From an uncultured Erysipelotrichaceae bacterium (GTDB lineage Bacteria > Bacillota_I > Bacilli_A > RF39 > UBA660), in assembly GCA_902775285.1 (NCBI GenBank), contig CACYLI010000003.1, positions 1 through 64,000 on the forward strand: a stretch of 64,000 nucleotides of DNA, given 5' to 3'. Made by a program: the position numbers and the translations under genes. A model generated the notes under the pieces. That model did not search any database. It saw only the letters and a list, made by a program, of their open reading frames with translations, and was not told where the DNA came from. Below are positions 16,560 through 25,736 of the stretch, one piece after another. How positions within the stretch are numbered: position 1 is the first letter of the stretch; each line of letters opens with the position of its first letter.

Positions 16560-19217
16560 TTATTCTAAATATCCTATTTCAAATTTATAATCAGGATTTT
16601 GAGAATTATATGTATATCCAACGAATATTTTATTATCATATATTTTTATTCCCTCTGCTTCATAATAATACATAATTTTTTTAAAATCTTTTTTCTCTTC
16701 TACCCTACTATAATATAATGATTCTCCATTTAAATTAAATACTTCAATAAATGAAGGGAATCTATAACAGCCACTATATTTATAAATATATCCATCTTTA
16801 AATGCATATCCTTGCACTGGTAAAGTAACATGACTATAATCAGATCTCTTTGAATATGCTGCATTTATTTCACTATCATTAAAATCTATATATTTAGTTG
16901 GTTGCTTAACATTTAGTTTTGTTTTATATAATAAAGTTAATTTTCCATTTTTAAAATCATTTAAATCATATACTTTAACTAAACTACCACTAAATATTAA
17001 AGCAATCATATTGTTTTCTTCATCTATACATGGTGTTGGACCTTTTAATTCTTTATTATCTGCTGAAATTTCTATTTCATTTAAAGGGTTTATTATTGTA
17101 TCTTTTTTATTTTCTTTAAACTTTATTCTTTGAATAGCATAATGAGTAGACCAATACCTTTTTTTATTTTTATCTAATACATAGTATGGACTTCCTTTTG
17201 CATTTGTCCATATAGTATCATCTGCCTCTATATCAAAATCTTGACCATGACCGGAACCTTCTAAATACATGGTTTCTACATTATCATTAGTTATTTTATA
17301 TACTATTCCTCTTAATAAATCTTCATGTTCTTCTTTTGTTAAATCTTCAGAAAGTAAAGTTCCTTTAGCAACAGTTGATAAAAATATTGTTTCATTTTCT
17401 GTAAATATATTAGATATTGCAAAATTTTGTATATGTTTTTGATTTCCTTCATAAAACACTTCAATATTTTTCTTATATGTTTTATATTTTTTACCTCTTA
17501 TATCTATTAGATCTTTGTCTGGAACAACTTTTAAAACAAAACTTGCACTTTTATTACTTCCATCTTGAGCATTAGCACTAATGATAACTTCTCCAAGACC
17601 TACTCCAGTAACAACACCATCTTGACTAACTAAAGCAATCTTACTATTACTACTTTTATAACTAATATTATTATTTGTTACATTTAATGGGAAAATTGAA
17701 GTATCAAGTTTAAAAGTTTCATTTTGTTTTATTAATGATTTAGTATTAGATAATACTATAGATTTTACTAAAACATTATTTACTCTAACATTAGATTTAC
17801 TTTCTTTTCCATCAACATAAGCACTAATAATTGCATTTCCTTTTTCTAAAGCAGTTATATTACCCTCATTATCAATACTTACAACTTTATTATTATTACT
17901 TGTATATGTTATTGTTTTATTAGTTGAATTATAAGGATTAACTAATACATCTAATTTATAAGTATCTCCCACATCTAAATTTAAAAAAGCAGGACTTATA
18001 CTAATACTTTGTATTTCTACCTCTCTTTCACTTACATTAACTTCACAATGTTTAATGATTCCACTATCACTAATAGCACTAATAATTGCATTTCCTTCAC
18101 TTAGAGCTTTTATTAATCCAGTAGAATCTACTGATACTATTTCTTCATCACTACTAGTAAATACTATATTTTTATTAATAGCATCATTTGGAAAATAATC
18201 TATATTAAGTTTAAAAGTATCTCCTACTACTAAACCAACTTTATTTTTATTAAGATTAAATGTTTCTAATTGATTTTCTCCAACAACATTTATTCTTACA
18301 AAAGAAGATTTATTTCCATCTTCACTTCTAACAATAATATCTGTAACTCCTGGATTTAAAGCAGTAATTAAACCAGCAGATGATACAATAGCTATATTTT
18401 CATCATTACTTTTAAATAATACATTTTTATTAGTAGCATCATTTGGAAATAATTCATAATTAACTTGAACACTATCATTTACTTTTAATATATTATTAAT
18501 TACATTTAATTTTATATCATTAACATGAATATAATCATCTATTTCTTTTTCACTTGTTAATGCATCATTATCTTTTTTATTAATTAATAATTTAGAATCA
18601 TTTTTTTTAATAATAGATTTTTTCTTTAAAACAGTTACTCTTACTCTACTATAAAATAAAGAATCTTTTGCTTTAACACTAATATAACATACACCTTCAT
18701 TTAATGCAGTAAGCATTCCATCATCAACACTTACCACTTCATCATTTGAAGAAGACCACTCTAAAGAAACATCATATTTTTTACTATCATTTATATTAGG
18801 TTTTAATAAGAGTTTTTCTCCTTCAATCATATTAAAATCTAAATTATCAAAACTTAAATTATATAATCTATTTTCATCAACTCTTACATTTATAACTTTA
18901 GTTTTATTGCTAGTTTTAGATTTAACTATAATACTTGCACTACCCTCATTATATGTTTTTATTGTTCCATCAAGCGTAACATATGCAATATTTTCATTAC
19001 TGCTTGTATATATATAATCTGTATTCTTTTTATTTCTTTTTCCATCTATTTTAATATTATAATTACTATTATTAAGTAAATATAAATTTTCTTTTTTTAT
19101 ACTAAATTTTTCACTTTCATTCCAAAAAAACATAAATAAAAAAATAATAGTTATAATTAAAAAGCAATAAAAAAAAGATAAATTTTCTTTAATTATTAAT
19201 AAAGCTTTATTAATCAT
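16560..19217 (-). CDS. Membrane-anchored protein with six Ig-like (BIG2) domains and a beta-propeller-like end
   Basis: An 885-residue protein. A single membrane helix near 12-32 is followed by about six BIG2-type repeats of 80 residues (roughly 35-570), each with a pattern like ITYTSNNNKVVSIDNEGNIT then AL-x-x-G-x-AIIS. The last 300 residues differ: GHGQDFDIEADDTIWTNAKG, then YWSTHYAIQRIKF, LPVQGYAFKDGYIY and EAEGIKIYDNKIF. That pattern resembles the propeller of helveticin-J/TagC-like proteins; I hold this loosely. It faces outward and may bind glycans or host surfaces. It is monocistronic. Confidence 0.8.
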   Translation of the reverse strand: MINKALLIIKENLSFFYCFLIITIIFLFMFFWNESEKFSIKKENLYLLNNSNYNIKIDGKRNKKNTDYIYTSSNENIAYVTLDGTIKTYNEGSASIIVKSKTSNKTKVINVRVDENRLYNLSFDNLDFNMIEGEKLLLKPNINDSKKYDVSLEWSSSNDEVVSVDDGMLTALNEGVCYISVKAKDSLFYSRVRVTVLKKKSIIKKNDSKLLINKKDNDALTSEKEIDDYIHVNDIKLNVINNILKVNDSVQVNYELFPNDATNKNVLFKSNDENIAIVSSAGLITALNPGVTDIIVRSEDGNKSSFVRINVVGENQLETFNLNKNKVGLVVGDTFKLNIDYFPNDAINKNIVFTSSDEEIVSVDSTGLIKALSEGNAIISAISDSGIIKHCEVNVSEREVEIQSISISPAFLNLDVGDTYKLDVLVNPYNSTNKTITYTSNNNKVVSIDNEGNITALEKGNAIISAYVDGKESKSNVRVNNVLVKSIVLSNTKSLIKQNETFKLDTSIFPLNVTNNNISYKSSNSKIALVSQDGVVTGVGLGEVIISANAQDGSNKSASFVLKVVPDKDLIDIRGKKYKTYKKNIEVFYEGNQKHIQNFAISNIFTENETIFLSTVAKGTLLSEDLTKEEHEDLLRGIVYKITNDNVETMYLEGSGHGQDFDIEADDTIWTNAKGSPYYVLDKNKKRYWSTHYAIQRIKFKENKKDTIINPLNEIEISADNKELKGPTPCIDEENNMIALIFSGSLVKVYDLNDFKNGKLTLLYKTKLNVKQPTKYIDFNDSEINAAYSKRSDYSHVTLPVQGYAFKDGYIYKYSGCYRFPSFIEVFNLNGESLYYSRVEEKKDFKKIMYYYEAEGIKIYDNKIFVGYTYNSQNPDYKFEIGYLE

Positions 19218-19286
19218 ACTACCACCAAAATTAGTATATCATATATAAAATTTTTTTAAAATAACTAGCTCATTAACTTAACATAA

Positions 19287-19325
19287 AAAAAGAAATTATA
19301 TACACTCTAAAATGTATCAAATTTC
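19287..19325 (-). terminator. Probable terminator after the 19-20 kb paralogue pair
   Basis: An imperfect stem (AAATTTGATACA with TGTATATAATTT) is followed by CTTTTTTT. It overlaps the stop codon of the gene at 19307. Confidence 0.6.
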
Positions 19326-19936
19326 TTGTTTAATTTTTTTTCTTCTTCAAGAAGATTATCAATATTTATTGATTGAATACTTCTTATTTCATCTTCTAGA
19401 TTAATAAGTATATTCAAATATTTTCTTCTTATTAAAAGTTCATTACTAGAATAATTATTATCATTGTTTTTAAGAAGTTTTAATTCATTTATATAATTAC
19501 TTAATATATCTTTTAATTTTATTATATAATTTGATTTAATTTCTCTTTTTAAATTTAAACTAATTATAAACTCATATGTTTCATTAATACAATTTAAAAT
19601 TATATCTTTTGAAATAAATGATTCTTTTTTAACCTCTATTCCATTAAATCTATTTTTTAATTCATTTATTTCATCAATAGTTAAATATTCTTTAAAACTA
19701 TCTAAATGTGTTTCTAATTCATCATAAGATATTACTCCATGAAGATTTTTTTCATAGAATAAAACACTAGGGGCAGTCTTACTAACAATATAATATTCTC
19801 TTCTAGTAATTACATCTGTTGCTATATTATCATTTACACTAACAATTATATATTTATTAGTACTGTCAAAATCAAAAGCTGATTTTATTATACATAATTT
19901 AGCTAAATATAAATCTCTAACTCTAAATTCAGTCAT
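19307..19936 (-). CDS. Unknown protein, paralogue of its upstream neighbour
   Basis: A 209-residue cytoplasmic protein that I do not recognise. The N-terminal 60 residues look like a small beta domain (VRDLYLAKLCIIKSAFDF, then NIATDVITRREYYIV). The rest is helical, ending with IRRKYLNILINLEDEIRSIQ and a Lys/Glu coil. It matches the upstream gene along its whole length, and the stop of that gene abuts its ATG (TAAATG), so the two are probably made together. The strand DVITRREYYI recurs in the terminal genes of the operon at 51-53 kb. Confidence 0.7.
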   Translation of the reverse strand: MTEFRVRDLYLAKLCIIKSAFDFDSTNKYIIVSVNDNIATDVITRREYYIVSKTAPSVLFYEKNLHGVISYDELETHLDSFKEYLTIDEINELKNRFNGIEVKKESFISKDIILNCINETYEFIISLNLKREIKSNYIIKLKDILSNYINELKLLKNNDNNYSSNELLIRRKYLNILINLEDEIRSIQSINIDNLLEEEKKLNKKFDTF

Positions 19937-20587
19937 TTACAAAACCATCCTACTCTCTAATTTTTTTTCATCCATTTTAAGATTTCTAAGATTAATATTA
20001 TCTAAATGTCTTAATTCATCTTCAATCTTTATAATAGATGTTAAATATTTAATTCTAATAGATTGTTCACTTATCTCAAAATTAGAATTAAAACTATTAT
20101 TTTTCTTTAAAATACTTATTTCTTTTATATAATTTCTTGATAATTCTTTTAAAGATATTATATATTTATTTTTTTCATCTAATTCAATATCTAATGAATC
20201 TAAAAATAAATATGTTTCATAAATACACTTTAATATTAAATCTTTTGGATATTCATTTTTATCTTTATCTTTATTAACTGCCCTATAATATACCATTTCT
20301 AATTCATCTAAAGAAACTTTTTCTTTTTGTTCATATAAAAATTTTTCAATTGGCATAAAAGCATCTATTGCTTGGTATCCACATTTATCTGCAACATCTT
20401 CAAATTCACATTGTTTCCATATAAGATATTCTCTTTTAGAAAAAACATCTACAGCAGTTTTATTATCAGTTAAGTAAAAAATACTATAAGCTTTCTTTTC
20501 TTCAATATATCTTGTTAAAGGATCTTTATCATTATAATAAATTACTCCAAGCGTACCAATATATATATCTTTTGTATCAAATAACAT
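19937..20587 (-). CDS. Unknown protein, first of a paralogous pair
   Basis: A 216-residue protein without signal or membrane helix. The N-terminus DIYIGTLGVIYYNDKD leads to NKTAVDVFSKREYLIWKQ; the helical second half has LKELSRNYIKEISILKKNN and IRIKYLTSIIKIEDELRHLD. It is the same design as the next gene. The family is unknown to me. Two copies in tandem with no gap suggest a heteromer, but that is inference. The start has a weak GGTGG-type ribosome site. Confidence 0.7.
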   Translation of the reverse strand: MLFDTKDIYIGTLGVIYYNDKDPLTRYIEEKKAYSIFYLTDNKTAVDVFSKREYLIWKQCEFEDVADKCGYQAIDAFMPIEKFLYEQKEKVSLDELEMVYYRAVNKDKDKNEYPKDLILKCIYETYLFLDSLDIELDEKNKYIISLKELSRNYIKEISILKKNNSFNSNFEISEQSIRIKYLTSIIKIEDELRHLDNINLRNLKMDEKKLESRMVL

Positions 20588-20641
20588 TTTTCCACCTCAA
20601 ATTAGGCTATATTATATCATAAAACTCATATAAAGTAAATT

Positions 20642-20662
20642 AAAAAAGGCTTATAGCCTTTT
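20642..20662 (-). terminator. Terminator after the wall-protein remnant
   Basis: AAAGGCT/AGCCTTT with an ATA loop, then TTTT on the minus strand. Confidence 0.8.
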
Positions 20663-21356
20663 ATATATTCATTATATTTTTAGATTTTGAAACAAAATAT
20701 ATTGATGCAAATATTAATGCAGCTAGAATAATTCCTAATGTTACACTACTTTGTCCAGTCTTTGGATTATTAGCAACATTATTATTTGTTTTTGGTTTTT
20801 CTACAACTACTGTTTCTTCATTACTACTATTATTAACTGTTGGTTCAGGTTCACTAGTAGATTCTGAAACATAATAAATATTTAATACATTATTTTCAGT
20901 TGAAGATATAACCATAGATGTACTCTTTGTATTATTTGCATCAATTACATAACCTGTTTGTGTTGTATTTGTTGATGTTACTGTTTTACCCTCTTCAGCA
21001 GTTCCATTAACAGTTTGTGTATCATTTTTAACTCCATCATAATAATAATTTATAGTATATTCATACGTTTGTGGAGTTTCAGGTGTAGTAGAAGAAGTAT
21101 TTTCAATATAATCTTCTAAATTCAATACTAAATCAAAACCATAAGTTTGACCTGAATTTCCTTCACAATGATTATTTTCTTCTTTAAGAACTATATCCAT
21201 AGTCTTTTCAACTGTTTTAGTTTCATAAGTAAAATTAATTGTAATTCTTACAGTATCATTTTCATGTAGACCAATAGAAGTATTTCTACTATGACCTATT
21301 ACACTTTTATATTCTTGAGCAGAAGTATCATATTCATCATTTGAAAGTTCTTTCAT
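20661..21356 (-). pseudogene. 5'-truncated cell-wall protein with MucBP-like repeat and NPKTG anchor
   Basis: 231 codons are open. The tail reads NNPKTGQSSVTLGIILAALI followed by FASIYFVSKSK, a sortase-type anchor with NPKTG in place of LPxTG. Before it lies a MucBP-like repeat (YEYTINYYYDGVKNDTQTVN to NVLNIYYVSES). No signal peptide is present and the first ATG has no ribosome site. Upstream in frame there are about 13 more coding-looking codons (FNVYNCSEAELE) and then a TAG near 21399-21401. The piece is most likely the 3' part of a decayed surface-protein gene. A short cytoplasmic protein is the less likely reading. Confidence 0.65.
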
Positions 21357-21436
21357 CTCTAATTCTGCTTCACTACAATTATATACATTAAAACTATATT
21401 AAAATTATCAATTTATATTTTTTCACATAAAAATAA

Positions 21437-21460
21437 ATAACCCCATTATTTGGGGTTATT
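21437..21460 (-). terminator. Terminator of the kinase-like operon
   Basis: AATAACCCC/GGGGTTATT hairpin followed by T-rich sequence on the minus strand. It overlaps the last codons (VNNPK) of the gene at 21446. Confidence 0.85.
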
Positions 21461-23254
21461 TACACTTATCCTTTTAATTATTTTATCAAGGCTCTTTAAA
21501 CTTACTGGTTTTGATAAATAATCATCATAATTAATTAATAATCTAGATTTATCATTTTCATTTTCAACTTGTGAAGTCATACATACTAATAAAGGTATTT
21601 TAACTAAATCTTTTAAATACTTTAATAATCTTGCTATATCCAAATATGAAATATCTTTAACACTTTCATCTATAATGATTAAATCATATTCTTCTCCTTC
21701 TTTAATCATATTAATACCTTCTCTTCCACTACTAATATGAATAATAGTTAAATTATATTTTTTTAGAATATTTATTAATCTATTAGATGAATTATCTCCA
21801 TTATCAATTAGTAATACTTTCTTATTAGCACAATCATTTATTATTACTCTATCATCTTTCATTGGAACTTGTGATATAGGAGCATCATTTATTATTTTTT
21901 GAACAACATTAACATAAAAAATACTTCCAGAAGCATAATTGCTTTCAAATGATATATCACCATTTAAAGAATCTACATAAGATTTTGTTAATGCTAAATT
22001 AGCATTTTTACTACTATTAAAATCTAAATCAAACACTTTATCAAAATCTTCTTCTTTGATTCCCATTCCTGAATCAGATATTTTTATATGTAATAATATA
22101 TTATCTCTTTGTCTTTCACCTGTTATATTTAAAACAACTTTACCTACATCAGTATTATCAATAGCGTTTACAAGCAAGTTACTAATTATTCTATGAATAC
22201 TTATTCTATCACCCATTAATAAACTTGGAAGATTTTGATCAATATGAAATTCTACTTTAATTGATTTTTCTTTTATAGTTGGTTCTAATATTTTTTCAAT
22301 ATTTAATACCAGTTTATCAATACGATATTTTAAAGTATTACTAATAGTTTGATTTTTAGAAATACTTAGTAAATTATTACTAATATAATTTAAATCAATA
22401 AGATTTTCTTTCAAAGCTTCATCTGTTAAATTACTACAATTCTCAAGTTCTTTAGTTAATAAAGTAAAAGCATGTAAAGGACTCTCTAAATCACTTATCA
22501 AATCATGTAAATATTTTAATTTCAAATTATTATTATTAAACAATGCAAGTTGAGATTTTTGTAATTCATCTATCATAATTAAATCTTCATTTTCTTTAAA
22601 ATAGTATATCAAAATTAAAACTAATGTAAACACAGTTGAATATATTGAAACAGCTGGATACATATATTCAATAATTATTGCAAAAATCAATAATAGAAAT
22701 ACACCAAATAATACAATATAATCATTTCTATCAAAAACATTTTTTCTAGTTTTTAAATATACAATATACATGTTGTATAAAAAATATATTACATATAATA
22801 GTAAAATAAAATATAATGAGTCATTAGTATAAAATAGAAACTTTGTAGAATCAACGTATTCAACTAAAACTATTGAAATAATAGAAATAACAATAAAAAT
22901 TATTGTAAAAAGATTCTTTATAGAAAGTATTTTATTATTATCCCATAATAAATCTATTAAGCTATTATATTTTTCATCTGCTATAGATAATAAATAATAA
23001 TAAAATAATGCTGCTATATATAAAGAAATAATAATAGTATGAACATACCATAAAATTTTTGCTAATGTATTAAAATTATATGCAAATGAAACACCTTCAA
23101 CAATTTCTATTATTGATAAAAAGGTAGCCAAAAAAATCATGCAAATATATTCTTTACTTCTTAAAGAATGAGAATTTTTGTATGAAAAATAAGTGGCTGT
23201 AAAAATAATTATAAAAATTAACGCCGATATACTAAATAATAAATGTGAAAGCAT
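21446..23254 (-). CDS. Hybrid histidine-kinase-like membrane protein lacking the phosphoacceptor His
   Basis: A 602-residue protein with six to seven membrane helices (1-220), a dimerisation region, an HATPase_c domain and a receiver. In the H-box, YLHDLISDLESPL aligns with the usual FLANMSHELRTPL, so Ser254 stands where His should be. The ATP site keeps N359-LLVN-A and D394-S-G-M-G, but the G2 box is poor. The receiver (480-600) keeps D484, D529, T560 and K582. It may bind ATP and accept phosphate without autophosphorylating. It is last in an operon with a second, similar protein 22 bp upstream. Confidence 0.85.
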   Translation of the reverse strand: MLSHLLFSISALIFIIIFTATYFSYKNSHSLRSKEYICMIFLATFLSIIEIVEGVSFAYNFNTLAKILWYVHTIIISLYIAALFYYYLLSIADEKYNSLIDLLWDNNKILSIKNLFTIIFIVISIISIVLVEYVDSTKFLFYTNDSLYFILLLYVIYFLYNMYIVYLKTRKNVFDRNDYIVLFGVFLLLIFAIIIEYMYPAVSIYSTVFTLVLILIYYFKENEDLIMIDELQKSQLALFNNNNLKLKYLHDLISDLESPLHAFTLLTKELENCSNLTDEALKENLIDLNYISNNLLSISKNQTISNTLKYRIDKLVLNIEKILEPTIKEKSIKVEFHIDQNLPSLLMGDRISIHRIISNLLVNAIDNTDVGKVVLNITGERQRDNILLHIKISDSGMGIKEEDFDKVFDLDFNSSKNANLALTKSYVDSLNGDISFESNYASGSIFYVNVVQKIINDAPISQVPMKDDRVIINDCANKKVLLIDNGDNSSNRLINILKKYNLTIIHISSGREGINMIKEGEEYDLIIIDESVKDISYLDIARLLKYLKDLVKIPLLVCMTSQVENENDKSRLLINYDDYLSKPVSLKSLDKIIKRISVNNPK

Positions 23255-23276
23255 ATTATCCCTCTTTTATCTCTTT

Positions 23277-24719
23277 TTAATTTGTTTTATATAATTCATT
23301 ATTTACAAGTTCCTGTAAAACAGAAAAAGTATATATATAATTATTATTTTCATTTTTAATATCAACTTTTGAATTCAATATTTCAAGTATTCTATCTGAT
23401 ATAATCATATTTAAGTCAGAATAATCGAAAATATTTTTAACATTATTAGATGTATTATCATTTATATTCTCTACATTTTGATTAGTATTTTGTATTACAA
23501 AAATAATTTCTGCATTTTTAGAATCTATTTGTTTACTTGAAACTGATAAACTAACATTTTCTCCTACATTACTATTATTTATAATCTTAGTTAAAACATT
23601 AACTATAACTTTTTCAATTTTATATAAATCACCTATATAATTTAGAAAAGTTTTATCATTTATTATTATATTAAAATTCGTTTTTTTATAATTCACTAAA
23701 TTAGTCATTCTATATTTAATATCATTAGTAAGCATATTAATCTGATATTTAGAATTTAAAGGTAAGTCATTAAACTCTAGCATAAAAGCATCTTTAACAT
23801 TAGCAAAGTAATTTATTAAATAATTTGTTTTATCAAACATAATTTTACTATCATTTTGAATTAATTCTTTATTTAAATTATTTGATAAATATAATTCATC
23901 ATTATACAAAACTATTTCATTTAAAGAATTCTTTAAATCACTTGACACAACATTAATTAGATTACTTCTTCTATTATTAATAGTAGTTAATAAATCTTTA
24001 TTTATATTTAATTTATTTACTGTTTCTTTATCTTGATTTGACGTAGTATTAAAAAGAACTAATACTAATAAAGAATAAATAAATACAGATTCTTTAACAG
24101 TAAAATGGGTAAGTCTAACAAAAATATATATAGCTACATATAGAAAGAAAATTAAAAGGCACAATTCAAAAAAGCTTTTAGGCATTTTCTTTCTATATTT
24201 ATATATAATACACAGTAAAACAAAATTAGATACAACAGCAAAAATATTATAAACTGTATTTAGTGCCCCAGCTAGTGAAAGTACGTTATTTGACCATTCA
24301 TTAGATGTATCAATTCCTAAAAAGATACAACATAATGCACTAGCTAAAATTAAAAATATATAAATGTATTTAGAAAATCTAGATTTAATTTTTACATAAT
24401 TAAGTACATATATTATTACTGCAATGTTCCATAAGAATCCGAAAAATATATATAATCTAAAAACTGGAGAAACATATGCAGGAGCTTCACTAATCTTAGT
24501 AAAACCATTTTCATTTATTATTATATATATTACATATTCAAATATGTTTAAAACAAGTGTTAAAATATAAACATATAAGAAATGAGATTTACTAAATGAA
24601 TCATGTTTTTCTTTAATTTTAGTAAAGTAAACTAGCCCAATCATTATTAGAACGATAGAAGATGCCCAAACTAGCGCAGTAGTTGAAATAAATTGATCAA
24701 TTTGTGAACCCTCCAACAT
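23277..24719 (-). CDS. Degenerate histidine-kinase-like membrane protein
   Basis: A 480-residue protein with about seven helices (16-225), then a kinase-like cytosolic part. The H-box region is NVVSSDLKNSLNEI, with Ser260 in the His position. An N-box remnant (KVIVNVLTKIINNSN) is seen but the glycine boxes are gone, so ATP binding is doubtful. There is no receiver. The membrane part resembles that of the downstream gene, so they are probably old duplicates that sense as a pair. It follows the flavodoxin gene by 21 bp. Confidence 0.75.
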   Translation of the reverse strand: MLEGSQIDQFISTTALVWASSIVLIMIGLVYFTKIKEKHDSFSKSHFLYVYILTLVLNIFEYVIYIIINENGFTKISEAPAYVSPVFRLYIFFGFLWNIAVIIYVLNYVKIKSRFSKYIYIFLILASALCCIFLGIDTSNEWSNNVLSLAGALNTVYNIFAVVSNFVLLCIIYKYRKKMPKSFFELCLLIFFLYVAIYIFVRLTHFTVKESVFIYSLLVLVLFNTTSNQDKETVNKLNINKDLLTTINNRRSNLINVVSSDLKNSLNEIVLYNDELYLSNNLNKELIQNDSKIMFDKTNYLINYFANVKDAFMLEFNDLPLNSKYQINMLTNDIKYRMTNLVNYKKTNFNIIINDKTFLNYIGDLYKIEKVIVNVLTKIINNSNVGENVSLSVSSKQIDSKNAEIIFVIQNTNQNVENINDNTSNNVKNIFDYSDLNMIISDRILEILNSKVDIKNENNNYIYTFSVLQELVNNELYKTN

Positions 24720-24740
24720 TATTTATCACCTTCTTACATT

Positions 24741-25691
24741 CTATTTTAATTTATAGCCTAAATCCTTTTCTAACCACTTTTTAATTTTATCATCTGAAGA
24801 TTCAACTTCAGTACCATTTAAAGGTAAACCTGTTAAACATTTATCTTTTGAAACTTCAATTAAATTACATAATTTATCAAAAGTTCCAGCACTACCTGAA
24901 CCTGCATGAGTATTAAATGGAACAATTTTTTTATTCTTTAATGTATTTTTGTTATCTCTTACAAAAGTTTTTATAATTTGAGGATAACTTGAATGCCATA
25001 TTGGATAACCAATGAATATTACATCATAATTATCTATATCGATATTACTTTCTTTAATATCTGGATAAACATCATTGTTTTTTTCTTTTCTTGTAACAGT
25101 TTCTAATTCTTCTAAATCTGAAGGATAAGCTATTTTTGGTTCTATTTCATAAAGACTTGCATCAATAAACCCAGCAATCTTTTTAGATAATCTTTTTATA
25201 TCTCCTTCATCTAAATCACGTTTATCATCTGTATGTAAATTCTTACCATAATTTTCACCATTTTTAGAAAAATATACAATTAATGTTTTAAGATTCTCAT
25301 TTGTTTCAGATTTTGGTTCTTCTTTATCTTTTTTTAGAAAAACAATTGCTACAACTATAATTGCAGTCAAGAAAATAACCCCAAATATTATTAATGGACC
25401 ATTATTTTTTTTATTATTATTTTGATTTTCACTTATATTATTATTAATCCCATTAACTGAAGATTGATATTGTCCATACATTTGATTTGGTGAATACATT
25501 CCCATAGTTTGATTAATAGAGGTATTAACATTAGGATTATTGTTAACTTGTGTTTGATTATAACTTGCACTTGCATTTTGGTTTAAATTATTAACACCAA
25601 CATTTTGTGGATTATTGGCATATGTATTTTGATTTAAACTATTATTGCTTTGATTTGAATTATTACTTTGATTTAAATTATTATCTTCCAT
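24741..25691 (-). CDS. Membrane-anchored flavodoxin-like protein
   Basis: A 316-residue protein. Residues 1-95 are Asn/Gln-rich low complexity. A membrane helix (IIFGVIFLTAIIVVAIVFL) follows, then a flavodoxin_4-like domain of about 180 residues: TLIVYFSKNGENYGKN as the phosphate loop, DVIFIGYPIWHSSYP and VPFNTHAGSGSAGTF as flavin loops. Flavodoxins carry electrons through FMN. The Lys on both sides of the helix make topology unclear; an outside domain would be unusual. It is upstream of the kinase-like pair in the same direction. Confidence 0.82.
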   Translation of the reverse strand: MEDNNLNQSNNSNQSNNSLNQNTYANNPQNVGVNNLNQNASASYNQTQVNNNPNVNTSINQTMGMYSPNQMYGQYQSSVNGINNNISENQNNNKKNNGPLIIFGVIFLTAIIVVAIVFLKKDKEEPKSETNENLKTLIVYFSKNGENYGKNLHTDDKRDLDEGDIKRLSKKIAGFIDASLYEIEPKIAYPSDLEELETVTRKEKNNDVYPDIKESNIDIDNYDVIFIGYPIWHSSYPQIIKTFVRDNKNTLKNKKIVPFNTHAGSGSAGTFDKLCNLIEVSKDKCLTGLPLNGTEVESSDDKIKKWLEKDLGYKLK

Positions 25692-25706
25692 AAATTCTCC
25701 TTAGAA

Positions 25707-25736
25707 TAAAAAAGTTGGTTTTAATCAACTTTTTTT
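25707..25736 (-). terminator. Terminator after the repeat-rich membrane protein
   Basis: AAAAGTTG/CAACTTTT stem with an eight-base loop, then T-rich sequence on the minus strand, just past the stop of the gene at 25735. Confidence 0.7.
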
